From Blasia pusilla (taxonomy: Eukaryota > Marchantiophyta > Marchantiopsida > Blasiales): a stretch of DNA of 64,000 bases. The stretch lies in the NCBI GenBank assembly GCA_050084515.1, contig CM114271.1, positions 13,268,001 to 13,332,000 of the forward strand, written 5' to 3'. Position numbers and translations under genes: made by a program. Under the pieces are notes generated by a model that worked only from the letters and a program-made list of their open reading frames with translations, was not told the origin of the DNA and searched no databases. Shown here in pieces: positions 46,801 through 59,239 of this stretch; the first letter of the stretch is position 1; each line of letters starts with the position of its first letter.

Positions 46801-49500
46801 CGTTGGATTGCAGGCCATTTGGAGATTAGAGTAACCTTTGCGCCTTCCATCGATCCAATCCCTGCACACACGTCAGTCCTAACGTCACTCCTCTGTCTAT
46901 AATGGTGGGTGGGTACACGATCGGTGGATTGAATCTGAAGGTGCCATCCTGCAGCTTTCGATGGTTGGCACCCGAAGGATATACAGTCCGGGGCAACAGA
47001 TTCTGGCAGAAGTCGTGTCACGATCTCCCACGAATCTGCTTCCATCGCTCTATAAATCGGAAAACCTGAGTTCTTAAGAGTAGCGCAACTCTTTCTGACG
47101 TTTGAGCCCTCGGCCGTCGCTTTTCTTGCCCGACCTCCGACTACGGATTTCTAGGGTTCTGTTGACACTTTTGGACCTGAAGGTTGCTTGTGCCAATTAG
47201 GGCTCTCTCCGAATCGCATCGCCTCAGAAATACCCTCCATCGCTCACAAGTCAAGGTCCACCAGAGACCGGCGAACCTTTCTACAACTATCAACTATCAG
47301 CTTCCTGTGCTACGACAAAGTGGAAGGTGGAAAAGGTCTTGAGAATCACAAAATGAATCGGCGAGGGCATCACCGTTTCATTTCGTGATTCACTCCGTGT
47401 ACTTATGCTTGATAATGGAGCAAGATTCTGGGCAAAGACTGCAACATTCCGCGGAGCCCCATGTCACTTCTATTACAAACATGGATTTCAACAAATTCTA
47501 GTCATCGATCAGACAGTCGCTGCCGGATCATAGCAACAGAGTTGCAGAGAAGCGACGAATCCCCGGCGTGAATGTGGTGCGGTGCCATGGTGGGAACTTT
47601 TCAAAGTTGCTTTGGTCCTGTCTGCAGGGAGATTTACATTCAAGCTTTGGCGGTGCCTTCCAAATGGTGGGCTTGGTGATACTTCTCCCTTTCTCCCCAA
47701 GTCCTTACGGATTACCGGTTGCTGCACTTGCACTTCCTTGCAGCCATTTGGTCAGAACTCGCACTTGCACGGGAGAAGTGCAAGCAATAAGTAGTTATAA
47801 CACACTCTAGTTAAATAAACGGAGAAATTCACCCTGAACCCTAAACAAATGAAAAATATTTCACTAAAGATAGACACACATAAATCCTAATCTATGGTGG
47901 ATGAGAGATTTTCTTGCATTGGGTCTCGCAAGCTCGTCGTTGCAAAATCAATGAAATCAAATCTCTTTCTTTTATGTTGATGAGAGATTTGATTTCGTTG
48001 GACTCACAATATTTCCTACAATCCTCGGTAATCAAGACATAAAGGTCTGTGAGCTTAATTGCTACGTCCTCTATAATTGTTGCGCACTTTAGAAATAAGA
48101 ATCCCGTGGACAATAAACCACTTCACTTATTACCCCTCGCCCCCTGCGCGCCTCCATAGCTGCACTTTCGTAAGATTCTCCCGAGGGGCTTGTGAGCTTA
48201 GCACCTGCCACCATCCTTGTCAGGGGGGAACTCAATTCCCACGGACATTTGAGGGTCATCCCAACACCCCACGGAAGCGGCGTCCTATTCATAGTGCAAG
48301 AGAAAGACGACTCCATGTGACTGAAATACTTATGTACTTTGGCTGTCTCCCCACGCTAAAGACGGAGGGCTTCGCAAAATCTAGTCATGAAAGGTGGCTC
48401 GCTGATGCGAGTTCAGGATATGCAAACGAAGGGACAGGGTTCCAAGCGGGGAAGTCGTCTCATGTACCAGGAAGTCCAATCAGACCTCTTTATGTCTCAA
48501 GTTAAGTGACTTTCCTGTTCCAATACGTCTCCAGTTGCAACCAGTAACACTTCATTTCAATTTTCATTACTGATCTGTCAAGTCCTGGCCCTGCGGAAAA
48601 CACACGAGGTCACAATTGATGCAAACACCTTTTCAGCACCCTGAATCATGTATTTCTGGCATCGTGGATTTCATATCATCCCAAGATTTATCTGACTTCA
48701 AGAGTACAAGTGAGATCATGGCGGACAATCTTGGATTTACTGAGTATTTCTAGAGGGATACAGTCATGCGAATCCCAGCGCAGTGCTGACCTTCCAGAGT
48801 ACCATTGTCATGTTCCGACGTTCGTGGACGCAAACGACTTGTGCTGCAGTTGTTGGGGCTGAAGATGTCCACTTGATCTACGATTGGGAGGAAATCAGAA
48901 CGACATCAAAGTACAAGTAGCTGCCGCATGCAAATTACTCATCTCAAGAATCCGAGAAATCTTTTGTCATCGATTACAAAGCTGTTTCTTTTAAACATTA
49001 GAACTGCTCTTCCTCCCACGACGAACCAGGGGAACGGCAGAATCTCGTTTAAGTATTATATCTCATTATTACATGCTTTCGTTCCAAACGACCAGTGAGT
49101 TTATGGAACTTGTCCTTGATACATGAAAATGGACGAATCCGTCGCTCATGATCATCTTTGGAGCTAAAGGTGGGTAAATCCAGCGGAATACATGGCCCAC
49201 ATAAGCTGGACTACCTCGTGGGGATTCTTTGCGAGTAACGTTAACGGTGATGGAAGTTCCACCAGTGGAAGGCCCGCAAATGCCCAAGTTTAACCTCCCA
49301 ATCTACCCCAGCATAGCTCAGGTGAAAAATGTTTCTGCATTGATCATACTACGAAGAATGCGAAGGTAAATTTGCAGACCACCTTCGAGTGAGCTCCTCT
49401 GTATTCGGGTAGAAATTATCTGAGCTCAGTGCCGACTGAAAAGCATCAAAATTCCAAGAGGAAGATCTCGCTACACGATAAAGGCGAAGACCCGGAGCAC
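43891..49500. other. Unassigned 5.6-kb region of balanced composition
   Basis: No gene model could be supported. Two features stand out. Loosely repeated words (CTGACGAG(T/C)GTT, TCGGAGTGTA(A/T), TTCGAAG-like) spaced about 250-260 bp occur at 44740-45320. A short stem-loop at 47949-48000 has 18-bp arms (AAATCAAATCTCT / AGAGATTTGATTT, one mismatch) around a 16-nt loop. Composition resembles the genic region more than the transposon regions, so decayed or lineage-specific genes may lie here. Confidence 0.3.
45750..46625 (-). pseudogene. Possible membrane-protein exons
   Basis: Two minus-strand stretches are hydrophobic in the way of membrane segments: VTPMLVPVIVVVVGALIL in the frame at 46079-45765, and LLASALSTFLAAVTCITFVV at about 46605-46545. 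A GTAGGC donor-like site follows FSLLLK at about 45890. I could not join them into a convincing gene, and no family is recognised. Chance is a real alternative. Confidence 0.2.
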
Positions 49501-50141
49501 TAAGCATCCGTCTCATTCAGCCATACCCACAAGCCATCTGCAAAATGACCAATATTCTGCGTGGGCCGAGACTGTGATTGGAGACCCGAAGCGGGTTGGC
49601 AATGTATCCTTCTAGAAAAGATTTTAGCTCTTGGGGGTCCATTGAACATGCTTGGAGCACGGAGCGCTAACATTCCTGTTCCGTCATAGAAAAGAAATAA
49701 AATTGTTCCCCACGCCTCTAGAGGGCTCTGGGCTACACCAGAGAGTGAACAACCTGGAGAACCCTGGAACAATTTTACTGATGTAAAATTGTTCCACTCG
49801 AATTGCGCATCGAATTCAAAGGTAGACAGACGTGTGCTCCACAGCATCTCCAAGAAGTACTAAAGTCAGGACCACCAACACTTTCACGAATCGATTGTTG
49901 AGGGATCCCGCCTGACGATGAGAATAATTATTTTGGAAATGTATGGCCTCGTTTGCATGTCTGGAGAGACTCCGGACAGACAGTGTAAGGTCGAGCACTT
50001 CGTGCGCTTCAGGATCTCGCATCGCGATTCGCCAATCCTTGAATCATGATCTGCATATATACAACTGCCACACTGCACCTTGAATAATAACCATTGGACA
50101 CATCAATCACTAGCTTTGATTTTTGGGTTACATACCCAGGA

Positions 50142-51647
50142 TCATGAATTCTGCAGGACCTTACGATCGCCGGCCATCGTTCCAACATTTCGTTCTCTAA
50201 ACCGAGCTACCTCCCGCTCTATGCTCTCAGTCGGCCACACGATTCCGAGGAGTTCCACCGTGAGCTCCGCATTGTTTTTGTACGCTGCAAGCAACGCCTC
50301 CGCAGTTCTGACGGTCAAAGAATGAGTCGACATGTACAACACGCGCAGCTCTGCCAGCTTTCCCTCCTCCAACAACTTCGCGGTCGCCATATGCCCCTCC
50401 TCCCCGATCCCATAGTTATACAGCAAATGCAGCTCCTGCAGGTCCGGTATGAGACCAGCTCTTATGATCCTAACTAGCGCTCTGAAACCCTCATCTCTCA
50501 CTTCGTTGGATCCTAAATTCAGGTATCTCAATTTTGATGGTCCTTGCTGCAATCTGGCTTGCTCCACCATCGCATTCGCAATCGAACGCAGACCGTGATC
50601 ATTTACACCACAATTCTGTACATTCAAGTGCTCCAACTTTGACACCATCCCGCCGCTGGAGTGGATCATGGTCACGAACGATCCGATCCCCGGCTTTCCA
50701 AGCAAAAAGTTGTGAGACAGATCGAGATGGCGGAGTCGCGGCATCCTCCCAATCTCGATTGCTTGTGCCAGAGAAGCCATAGCATTGGGTTCTATACACC
50801 TGGACAAGCGCAAGGTATGCAAACAGGAGAGCAGCCCTGATTCCAGCAACTTCTGAAGACTCTTGCTCCTCGGATAGGAAATGCGTGATTTGCACTTGGG
50901 TCCCTCCAGTTCCAAATGCTGCAGCTTTGAGACTTTCCCCACCATCAGAGCCTTGGCGATGATGGAGACGTTGCAGGGAGGTAGAGCTAGGTGGTATAGG
51001 TCTGCCAGGTACCTCTTTGCCAGCACTCCTGCTACAGCCTCGCTCATTAAGGGATGCATCTCGGGCTCCACAATTACTGATCTTGAACGCGAGGACCATA
51101 ATCTGGTAATGGGATACATGGAGATCTGGCATCCGTCGAGGAGTTTGTACATCCCCACAAATTCTTTCATCCTCGACATGACCATGCCAAAATAAGGGAC
51201 TGGCAATTTGAGAACCACCGGCTTTGCAAATAGCTTAGGACGGCAGGGTGATCTGCAACTGTTCCCGCTGCCTTCTATTAACTGCATCAGCGAGACGATC
51301 TTCTCGTCTGAGAGATGCGTCAGTGAGAGAATCGACGAATTGAGCAGCTCATCTCGCCCGGCCTTGAGAAGTTCATCGAACTCAGTACAATTCCTCGGTC
51401 TGAGACCGTAACTTGTGTCGTGCTCTCCAAAAATGTCATTTGAATCCGACTCGGGCTTGAGATTGAAATCTGCAGACAAACGTTCGTTTCTGCAGTCACT
51501 CTTGCTTGACACTAATGGGGGGCATAAATTTACCTCCTTCACATAAGTAGAATCATGGCATGATTCTACTTCTTGGTAGGCAACATGACTCCTCTCTGCC
51601 ACGAATCCCACCATGGTGTTACTCCGTTCGTAGGCATCGGTGGCCAT
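50142..51647 (-). CDS. RNI-type leucine-rich repeat protein
   Basis: A single uninterrupted 501-codon frame from ATGGCCACC (good plant start context) at 51647. Residues 1-90 are polar and probably disordered. Residues 90-235 are helical with no known domain. From about residue 238 to 445, seven leucine-rich repeats of the long ribonuclease-inhibitor type occur, with consensus LRxLxLSxN at 241, 277, 304, 337, 371, 402 and 433 (HLELEG, TLRLSRC, HLDLSHN, HLNVQNC, YLNLGSN, ELHLLYN). There is no signal peptide, membrane segment, kinase or NB-ARC domain, so it is probably cytosolic. RNI-type LRRs form curved binding surfaces for proteins; the partner is unknown. It is the only long intact frame in the window. 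Confidence 0.85.
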   Translation of the reverse strand: MATDAYERSNTMVGFVAERSHVAYQEVESCHDSTYVKEVNLCPPLVSSKSDCRNERLSADFNLKPESDSNDIFGEHDTSYGLRPRNCTEFDELLKAGRDELLNSSILSLTHLSDEKIVSLMQLIEGSGNSCRSPCRPKLFAKPVVLKLPVPYFGMVMSRMKEFVGMYKLLDGCQISMYPITRLWSSRSRSVIVEPEMHPLMSEAVAGVLAKRYLADLYHLALPPCNVSIIAKALMVGKVSKLQHLELEGPKCKSRISYPRSKSLQKLLESGLLSCLHTLRLSRCIEPNAMASLAQAIEIGRMPRLRHLDLSHNFLLGKPGIGSFVTMIHSSGGMVSKLEHLNVQNCGVNDHGLRSIANAMVEQARLQQGPSKLRYLNLGSNEVRDEGFRALVRIIRAGLIPDLQELHLLYNYGIGEEGHMATAKLLEEGKLAELRVLYMSTHSLTVRTAEALLAAYKNNAELTVELLGIVWPTESIEREVARFRERNVGTMAGDRKVLQNS

Positions 51648-53322
51648 GGATGCTACAAACCTGCATGTCTATCTATCTGCTCCCATAGCTGGATGGTCAG
51701 AATCTCGTGCATCTGGAAGGTTGGAGGTCATCGTGCACACTGTGAAATTTTGACGAATTACTGCAGTGCCATTTTAGTTCGTAGACATCATAAACTGATG
51801 GAAGATGAAAAATACTCTGATGATCGATTCTTCCATATAGGCCCTGATTCGAAAACAATCAGTTTCAACCCAGATCTCTGCTCAGGCCTGAACTGGAAAC
51901 CTCCATATGCATCAGTTCGAATCGCAAAGATGGAATACTTCCCGGACCCGTGTTAATGACGAGCTATCCAGTTCTCCATATCCACCACCACAGGAGCTCA
52001 AAGTAGATCCCTCTGGATCTAAGTACAGGAGCTACAAGATAAGGATTACTTTCTAGAACTGGACATATTGGTGAAACTTGAAGTTGGAGTTTTTTTCCTT
52101 GCCCAAATGAAGAATGTTCAATACATATAACCCCAACCTTGGTGAAAATTGCTTCAGTTCATTCCAAATAAACGGCCGAAGCAAAAGGTGACAAGCAGCT
52201 TGGAGTTTGAAAAGATCTGAAAGCGATAAACCCACATGCGCGCCTTCTAAGTTCACCTCCTCTCGTTCTGGAACCAATCCCAGGAGCTCTTGACTGGTAT
52301 GGATCGATTCGGATCGCGATGCTGCCAATGTAAGCTAGCCATATCTCAAACCAGATCAATCGTCAAGAATAATGGAGAACGAATTCAAACAGCGATCGAG
52401 AATGAATGAATGAGCTCACGTGCACCGCACCGCCTGAGGCAATTCTGAATATGCGTTCGAGTGAGTTCTAGCGACCTCCAACAACGCCTTGGAGTTGACA
52501 TATCTCCCCCCACTACTACCTCCAGGCACAATTTCTCAGGTGAAAACTAGTACCTACCTCCCTCGACCTGTGGGGCCATGGTCAATCCCTCCGACTCCAA
52601 TGAGAAACGGAAAGCTCTGCTCACCTCTAGCGAAAGACAGAGCATGCCAACCTAGCTTCTGCGTCATTAGCTCTCTGCGGAAGGACCGGGCCCATGTGGA
52701 TCTGCACGAATTTGAAAACTTTGTCGCATCTTGGCTTTCTGTTGAACGCTTCCCCAGGCGCCCGGAGGATCGTCCCGAGCATCACCAGTGCGAGGCTGCG
52801 AGCCTGTCTAGGTGGGGAGTCACTCGGGCGTTGCAATTCTTACCATGGACTTCCGGCATTCGAACGCCGCTCCTGCAGATCGAAAGCAAGCAGACGAATT
52901 TGCTTCTACAGCGGTTGGAATTCATCGGAATCTCCAGGCCTTAAAGGAGAGAATTCTCTTCGTACTAAATTAACGTAAGAGTACCCAAACCATGCGAATT
53001 AACTCTTACTAACTTTGAACCTATTCCCAACAATCACGCGCCGAGTTGGATTTTGCATCTGCATGCCTGACACGTGTCTCGTGGGGATGTGTTGAGAAAT
53101 CGAGATGTGTCCTTGAGGATTAACTTTCTTTTTTTAAAGTGTAAGAGGTTTTATAAGAGAAATCCTTTGGTTATAATCTTGCAAAATTTATTAGTTTGAT
53201 TATATTTTACTATGCAGAAGCATCTCATTGATGCATGATGAAACGATTCAAATGCGAGTGCTATAATTAGTAGCTCAAAATGAATAAGCGTGAATAAAGT
53301 TCAATCCTAGATTCAATATTTA
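51648..53322. other. Region upstream of the LRR gene
   Basis: Open frames on both strands (for example 52489-52944 plus) have no recognisable motif and no homologue elsewhere in the window. Part is probably promoter and 5' untranslated sequence of the LRR gene, whose start is at 51647. Confidence 0.3.
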
Positions 53323-53552
53323 CTAGTAAGGTGATCGTTACGGGACACGGGAAATAAAAAAGTGTTTGAAGAGTTTTAATTACTATATAGCATGTGAAGG
53401 GAAGGGATTAATGATGTTGCACACAAATTCAAATTTTTTTCTTGCTGCCCATATAAGGAGAAACATTTTCTTGCTACCTAGTTGCCACGTGTCGAACAGA
53501 GAGATGTTTGCAAATCAAGAAGGCACTCTCCCATAGTAATACAGATGTTGCC
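53323..53552 (-). mobile_element. Helitron-like mini-element, copy 3
   Basis: Same ordered words as 36144-36353 (ACTAGTAAGGTG, CGGGAAATAAAAA, GGGAAGGGATTAATGATG, CTTGCTGCC, GCACTCTCCCAT). The CTAG end is at 53323-53326. A short insertion follows the CTAG end (ATCGTTACGGGA). Confidence 0.6.
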
Positions 53553-54547
53553 CGTGCCATGCACATTTAACATATTTTCCTCAATAGAAGGGCTTAAAAA
53601 ATGTGTCCATCTTTTTTTTAATTACACTTAAAATTTTAGAATATTTTTTATTTCAAAATTTAAGTATAATTTCCACTTTTATAAATCTTAAAGGAATAAG
53701 AAAATCACCTTTAGATAATATCCATCTCCCTTAAATAATAAAATTCCTCTCTAAAAGTTCCAACAATAATTATTCTTCCCCTTCTACTCTTCCCATCAAA
53801 ATCACATTCACTTAAAAATTCTTAATTAACTTTAATTAACAAAATCATTTTCCTTTTCCATTCAAATTTATTTTCCCTTCCCAAAATATCACATGTAAAT
53901 TAATACGATTAATTTTTAAAATAATCACATCATTCATTTCAAAATTTAAATATAATTCTTATTTTCTAAAATCTTAGAAGAGTATTAACATTTCACTCTT
54001 CTAAGTAATTAGAGTATTCCATTCAAATTTAAATGATATCCCAATCCCCTAAATAATCTTACCCTTCCATAAAATTTAATCTACCCCTTCTACATTAAAA
54101 TTTATTTTCCCTTTCCATCATATGTGAATTAAGATACAAATTCTTTAAAAAAAATTAATCAAAATTATTTCATTTTATTAATACTTATATACACCCATTA
54201 TAATAATAAATAAATAATTTAATTACTTAATAAAATAATTTTCTATTCCATTCAAATCCCTATGGCTTTTCTCCACCTGATTTTTTCAACCTATCTAATG
54301 TGGTTCTAGTAGTAAAATTCAAACATGTTGCTTATTGATTGAATGCCCCTCCTCCTACCCTCCCCTCCCCTCCCCCTATAGATCCGTTACTTGAATGCCC
54401 CCCTAGCCCTCCCCTACCCCTAAAGCCTCTTTATTTGAATGCCTCCCTCCCCCTCTGGTACTCCTCCCCTATCAATGTATCATGCCACGTGTTGCATTCT
54501 CCGGTGTCGCCACTAAAAAACGCTCCTCTGTCAATAGTATAGATGTA
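53553..54547 (-). mobile_element. AT-rich Helitron-like element, copy 2
   Basis: Aligns with 36354-37075. On the minus strand it appears to start at 54547 with TCTATACTATTGACAGAGG, a Helitron-like TC start. It ends near the GTGC-CAT-GCAC hairpin at 53554-53564. The first 270 bp (54276-54547), with C-rich CCTCCCCTCCCC runs, do not align well with copy 1. No coding capacity. Confidence 0.5.
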
Positions 54548-57132
54548 GAATTAAGGGAATAAGATTAAAAAAAATTTAATGGAATTCTGAAAGAATGTGT
54601 TTGCCTATGATAGTAGGCGTGGAGTTTTTTTATTATTTACTCTAAGTCATAAAATATTTTGAAAGAAAGTTCAGAAAAGAGGAAGAAAAAATTTATGGAT
54701 TGGTTGAAGAGGGGAAATAAAGATACATGCAGATTTTAAAAGTACAATCCAAAAATAACTAAAAAATCAAAAATTATTATACATTGAAAACAATTGATGG
54801 GGGTACGGGATGAGGGGAGACTTTTAAAAGAAGATAATTCACACATAGGAAAACATATAGAAAACCAACTCAAGAATACTTGAACCACCTGATCTAAGGA
54901 TGCATTCCCATTTAAAATGAGGTGTTATATTTTATGAATTAGTTTACTAATATATATTATGTATATAGTTGATACTAGAATGATTTAAATGAGCAATACT
55001 TTAAAAGAATAAGCGATCGAAAGGGAGTTGCACCTTGCTTTAAGTTGCTTAGCCACATAGTAATGTCACTAATATAGAAGTTCAATATGTTTCCATTTGC
55101 CGGGGTATAGATTTCTGAAAACTCTCAAGTTACACGGTAAATATGAGTGCTTTGGACCCACAATCTCATATGGCACTACGTAATTTATAACATAATATGT
55201 GGACCTAAGAAGATTGATTGGGATAGGAGTGTGTGTAAGGTGCTTCAAAGAGTTGGGCATATTTTACATATGCATCTCTCTAGGTGAAATTAGTGTTGAA
55301 AATATACAATAATTTCTCTATGTCATCAATCTCAATCCCCTTTGTATTTGAGACTTCATTAAATGTAATCTTAGAGTTAAGAAGAATCGAGATATGCCTC
55401 ATTTATGAACTCTTGCTTTTAGATCTTTTAGATGACATCTATGCCATATAGGGCCACAAGGTATTGGAGGAATTAGTGAATTTTTTGACATGTGGTAGTG
55501 TAAGCCATCTTTGACTAGTTTTGGTTTTTCTTTCCTCAAATTGTCAATGTCTATATTCAAGATAAGTCTTTGTGAACTTGAGCAAAGAGAGATAGATTGG
55601 CACAACTATCTGTATGGCATGCGAATATGGATTATATAAGGAGAACTTGGAGAAGGGGTTAAACAACTACCTTGATCCATCCCTCTCTTTATATAAGCCT
55701 TAAATACATGAGCCTTTAGTTGATCTTAAGATCTACCCTAGTTTATATACTAGCCTTTATATGAACCTAAGAAGAAACTACTCCACAAAGGTAAGGGAAA
55801 AGGAAAGAAAAATTTCATGTGTTTATAGTTAAGCATTTGTCTAAAAATTACCTGCACAATTTATGAGAAAAATTTCTCTACCATTATCTTTAAATTGGAT
55901 AGAAAAATTTTTATTGTAAAGAATGTCAACAAAATTTCTTTTATGTGTAAAAAACACATATGCAATATCTTGACATATATTTACATTTTCTAATAAGGAT
56001 AATAGTTTATACTATGAGTAATATGACATTTGTCTTGAGATGATCTTAGTATTCTTTGAAATGCAATGCTAGGCAAGACAACAAGGCCAACAAAAAATTT
56101 AGATAATTCATGGAGGGATTTGAATTGTAATCTTTGTACAACTCAAAAATACTAAAATTCACAAACATTACTTGTGTAATGCTTTCAAGAATGTAGTGAA
56201 AGAAGTTTGAATACTCACATTCTATGATCTTCCTTCCAACTGAAGGAGAATCTATCAAGGAGGTTGCATGAAAAAATCCCTCACAAAACCGACGGAATTT
56301 TCTTTCATTTGTATTCTTGTCTGCTAGTCAATTTAGAAAGTAGTCATAGGTGAAGCAAATTGGTACTATCTAGTATACCTCTAATGTAATTTGGCACCAT
56401 GTATGAATTTAATCTAGAATGTGACGTTGTGGTACTGCATAGATCACAAATATATAACTCACCAGGACTTGTTATAATGAGGGTTATAGGAAGTCCATTA
56501 CATAATGCATATGATGGATACTTTGTAGAAGAGATTGTCCATATTTAAGCAAAGGGATTGGAATAAAGACTATTACCATAGTCACTAAAACTTTGCATCT
56601 AGCTTTTGAAATTATGACATAGATGCTCCCATTCCAAGAATAATTTTCAAATAATGGGCTAGTGATAGCTTACATGACTACAAGATAATTCTTGGTTTGT
56701 AGATTCCCTATTGTGGGATTTTTCCTTGATGAGCTCTAATGAGTATAATTGAATGTCAAAACAATATGTTTGTTAGAGGCCAGGTATAAATGTTTGTACA
56801 ATTACAATAGGATACTTATAGTATTTATGGTGACATTATAAGAACCATAGTCCACGTGTTACATAGAGGCATGACAATAGGTAGGTACTACCAAGGCTTA
56901 TTTTTGGTGTATTCTCTTTGCAAGATGAAGTCTCAACTCTTGTGAATACTTCAAGGGTCCAACTTATGTAGAAAAAGGCTTTAGTAAGTTGATATACTAG
57001 CTTAGCAAAATTGAAGTGCTATACTAAAGGCATTTGGACATGCTAAAGGAAGACTATCATATAAAGATCAGTATTTTAAATGGATGAAAAATAAGTTTCC
57101 AAGAAAAACATATTATGTATAAAGATTACTAA
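54548..57132. other. Unassigned AT-rich region
   Basis: 2.6 kb without recognisable genes or repeats. Short frames (55069-55260, 55399-55605, 56046-56258) have AT-rich codon content and no motifs. Confidence 0.35.
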
Positions 57133-57543
57133 TCTATAATATTATTGGAGAGTGCCTCTTTATTTTGCAACCTCCTCTCCTATTGACTCTTGACACTTTT
57201 AGACAATAGGATCTCTCACCTTCTAAGCCAATAAGATCATTCAAAATTAATTTTGAATGGAACTTAAGAATTAATTATGGAAGGTTATTTAAACCAGTGA
57301 ATTGCATGGGCTTACACTAGTGTGCGAAAAAAGGGCTTTATGAAGCAATATTTTTTAATGTTTTCACTTCCCTTAGAGGATGAGATAAATCTAGGATAAT
57401 TGAAACAATGTGAAAAATCCAAAAATTGTCTACAATACCTACCCATGAGATTGAGAAGTTTTAATTAATAGATAAATAGTCAGATTTTTGGGATGTATAT
57501 AGATGGATTGTTCTTGTTAAGATAAAAGCCAAAAATGATATCA
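57133..57543 (+). mobile_element. Helitron-like 5' end, truncated by E5
   Basis: Starts A|TCTATAATATTATTGGAGAG and then GCCTCTTTATTTTGCAACC, matching the starts at 36353 and 12023 but on the plus strand. No 3' end is seen before E5 begins at 57544. Confidence 0.4.
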
Positions 57544-58741
57544 TCCTAGCGAGCTAGACGGTTTCGATGGGAGGGGCAACATGTGTTGCCAGTTTGGGAG
57601 GATGGTAGAGTACGTTTAGTGCCTCATCCTTCATAGAGAGCACGTTTGGTGCGTCATGCCCACAAGGAGTTGGGTCATTTTGGAGTGAAGCGGACGTACA
57701 ACTTGCTCCAGATACAATATTGGTGGCGAGGCATGTAGACTGACATTCAACAGTTTGTTGCCACGTGCATGGTGTGTAATCGGGTCTGGGCATCGTTCAA
57801 TACTCCAACTCCATAGTTGCATCCACTTCCAATCATCGGTTTAGGTTAAAGATTGAGTTTGGATTTTGCAAGTGCTTTACCTTTAACAAAGCGCCATAGT
57901 CGTTATGTGTCGGTGATGGTCAAACACTTCTCAAAGTGGATAGAGTTGGTTGGATTGCATGACAAAGCTAGTGGTGAGTCATTACGGTGCACCAATTGAG
58001 ATGTTGACAAACCAGGGTACAGAGTTTTGTAGGGAGTTTCAAGCCTTGTGTGATCAGGCGCTGATCGAGCATCGTACCACTTCGCGAGATCATCCTGAGG
58101 CGGATGGACTAGCGGAGAGGGTTGTGCAGACGGTGAAGAGAGGATTGCGTGAGTATGGCTTGCAGAGAGGTCATCTAAGAGATTGGGACCTCCAGTTGCC
58201 GTGGTTGGCGATGGGATACAGATTCAGCAGGCATGCATCCTTAACGCCTTTCTCACCGTATTTATTGCTTTATGGCCTAGAGCCACATTTACCTACAGCC
58301 ATTTGTCAAGATATTGGTGAGGTGTTGAACCTTGATGACCCTAATGTATGGATGCGAGCATGTTCTCAGAGAGCTGATTTTTTGGAGAGTGATGCCCATG
58401 GCATTTGAGAACTTGGCGATTGCGCAACATCGGGATATGTTAAGGTATGAGACTATTCGGGAGGAGATTATCGACCAACTATTTGGAGATTTCATCAGGG
58501 AGACTATGTCTACTTGTAGCAGACAATATCCACGACATTGGATGTGACTGCAGGGCGCACTATCTTGAGAGTGCATGAGATTTTGCCATCTTGTGTTCTC
58601 TTATTGGACGGACGCGATGGTATGGTTTGGAAGGACCATGTGCGTTACAATGCGTCATGTTATCTTCCTAACCTTGACGGTATAGTTGATCCAATCTTAG
58701 CAGTAGTTCTTACAGGCTTGCGATTTATGTTGTGTGGTTGT
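57544..58741 (+). mobile_element. E5: integrase to PHD fragment
   Basis: Begins inside the integrase N-terminus (RRFRWEGQHVLPVWEDGRVR) and runs through HHCC, the core, the GPY/F-like module and the first half of the PHD finger. It stops at LRFMLCG (58740), where minus-strand E6 takes over. Compared with E4 it keeps VVQTVKRGLREYG intact but has lost part of the core between KASG and the LTNQGTEF segment. Confidence 0.88.
57544..58741 (+). pseudogene. E5 integrase with partial PHD finger
   Basis: The HHCC part is RHAHKELGHFGVKRTYNLLQ ... CMVC. The first Asp lies in SLDFAS, the second in MLTNQGTEF (Asp to Asn), and Glu in EADGLAERVVQTV. Then come FLRVHEILPSCVLLLDG-like sequence and VWKDHVRY. 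The PHD has only CG of its first Cys pair region before the breakpoint. Not functional. Confidence 0.85.
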
Positions 58742-59019
58742 CGTGCGAATCCACATCGTCATACAACATACATCGCTGACATACCATACGCACATACATA
58801 CATAACATAGACGAGAGTATCCACAAACGCAAGTGTACCACAACTCGCCCCCCTAACTGGCGGTTAGGTCCCTCTAACTCCCAGGTAGCCCTATACATCT
58901 ACTACATGCTATACACCTTCTTGGGTGCCCGAATCAGAAGGCCGGGTGCTAGGTTGCCCCATCGTTAGTCGCACATGTGTAATCTATATCATGCAAAGAT
59001 CAAGTCATCTACCTCTCCT

Positions 59020-59233
59020 AAGTACATCGAGGACAAACCTACCTTCCAGTAGGAACAACATCCAAATGTGGAGTCAAACACATCATGTGCCAACCCCTAG
59101 AACACCGATCACACACCAACATACGGGCGTGCGTTGCCAGAGACCCACACAACATGCACCTCAAGCTAGCACGTATCATGGCTAAGCTTGGGTCAAGATA
59201 CCATCCACATTTGGAAGATGACATGGCGCACAA
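59020..59233 (-). pseudogene. E6 PHD finger
   Basis: C4HC3 pattern as in E4: LRCMLC, VCDRC, WHMMC, LTPHLDVVPTGR. Then a TAG where E4 has Trp, and VCPRCT after it. All eight zinc ligands are present if the stop is read through. The Trp to stop change fits a G-to-A transition. Confidence 0.88.
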
Positions 59234-59239
59234 TTACGC

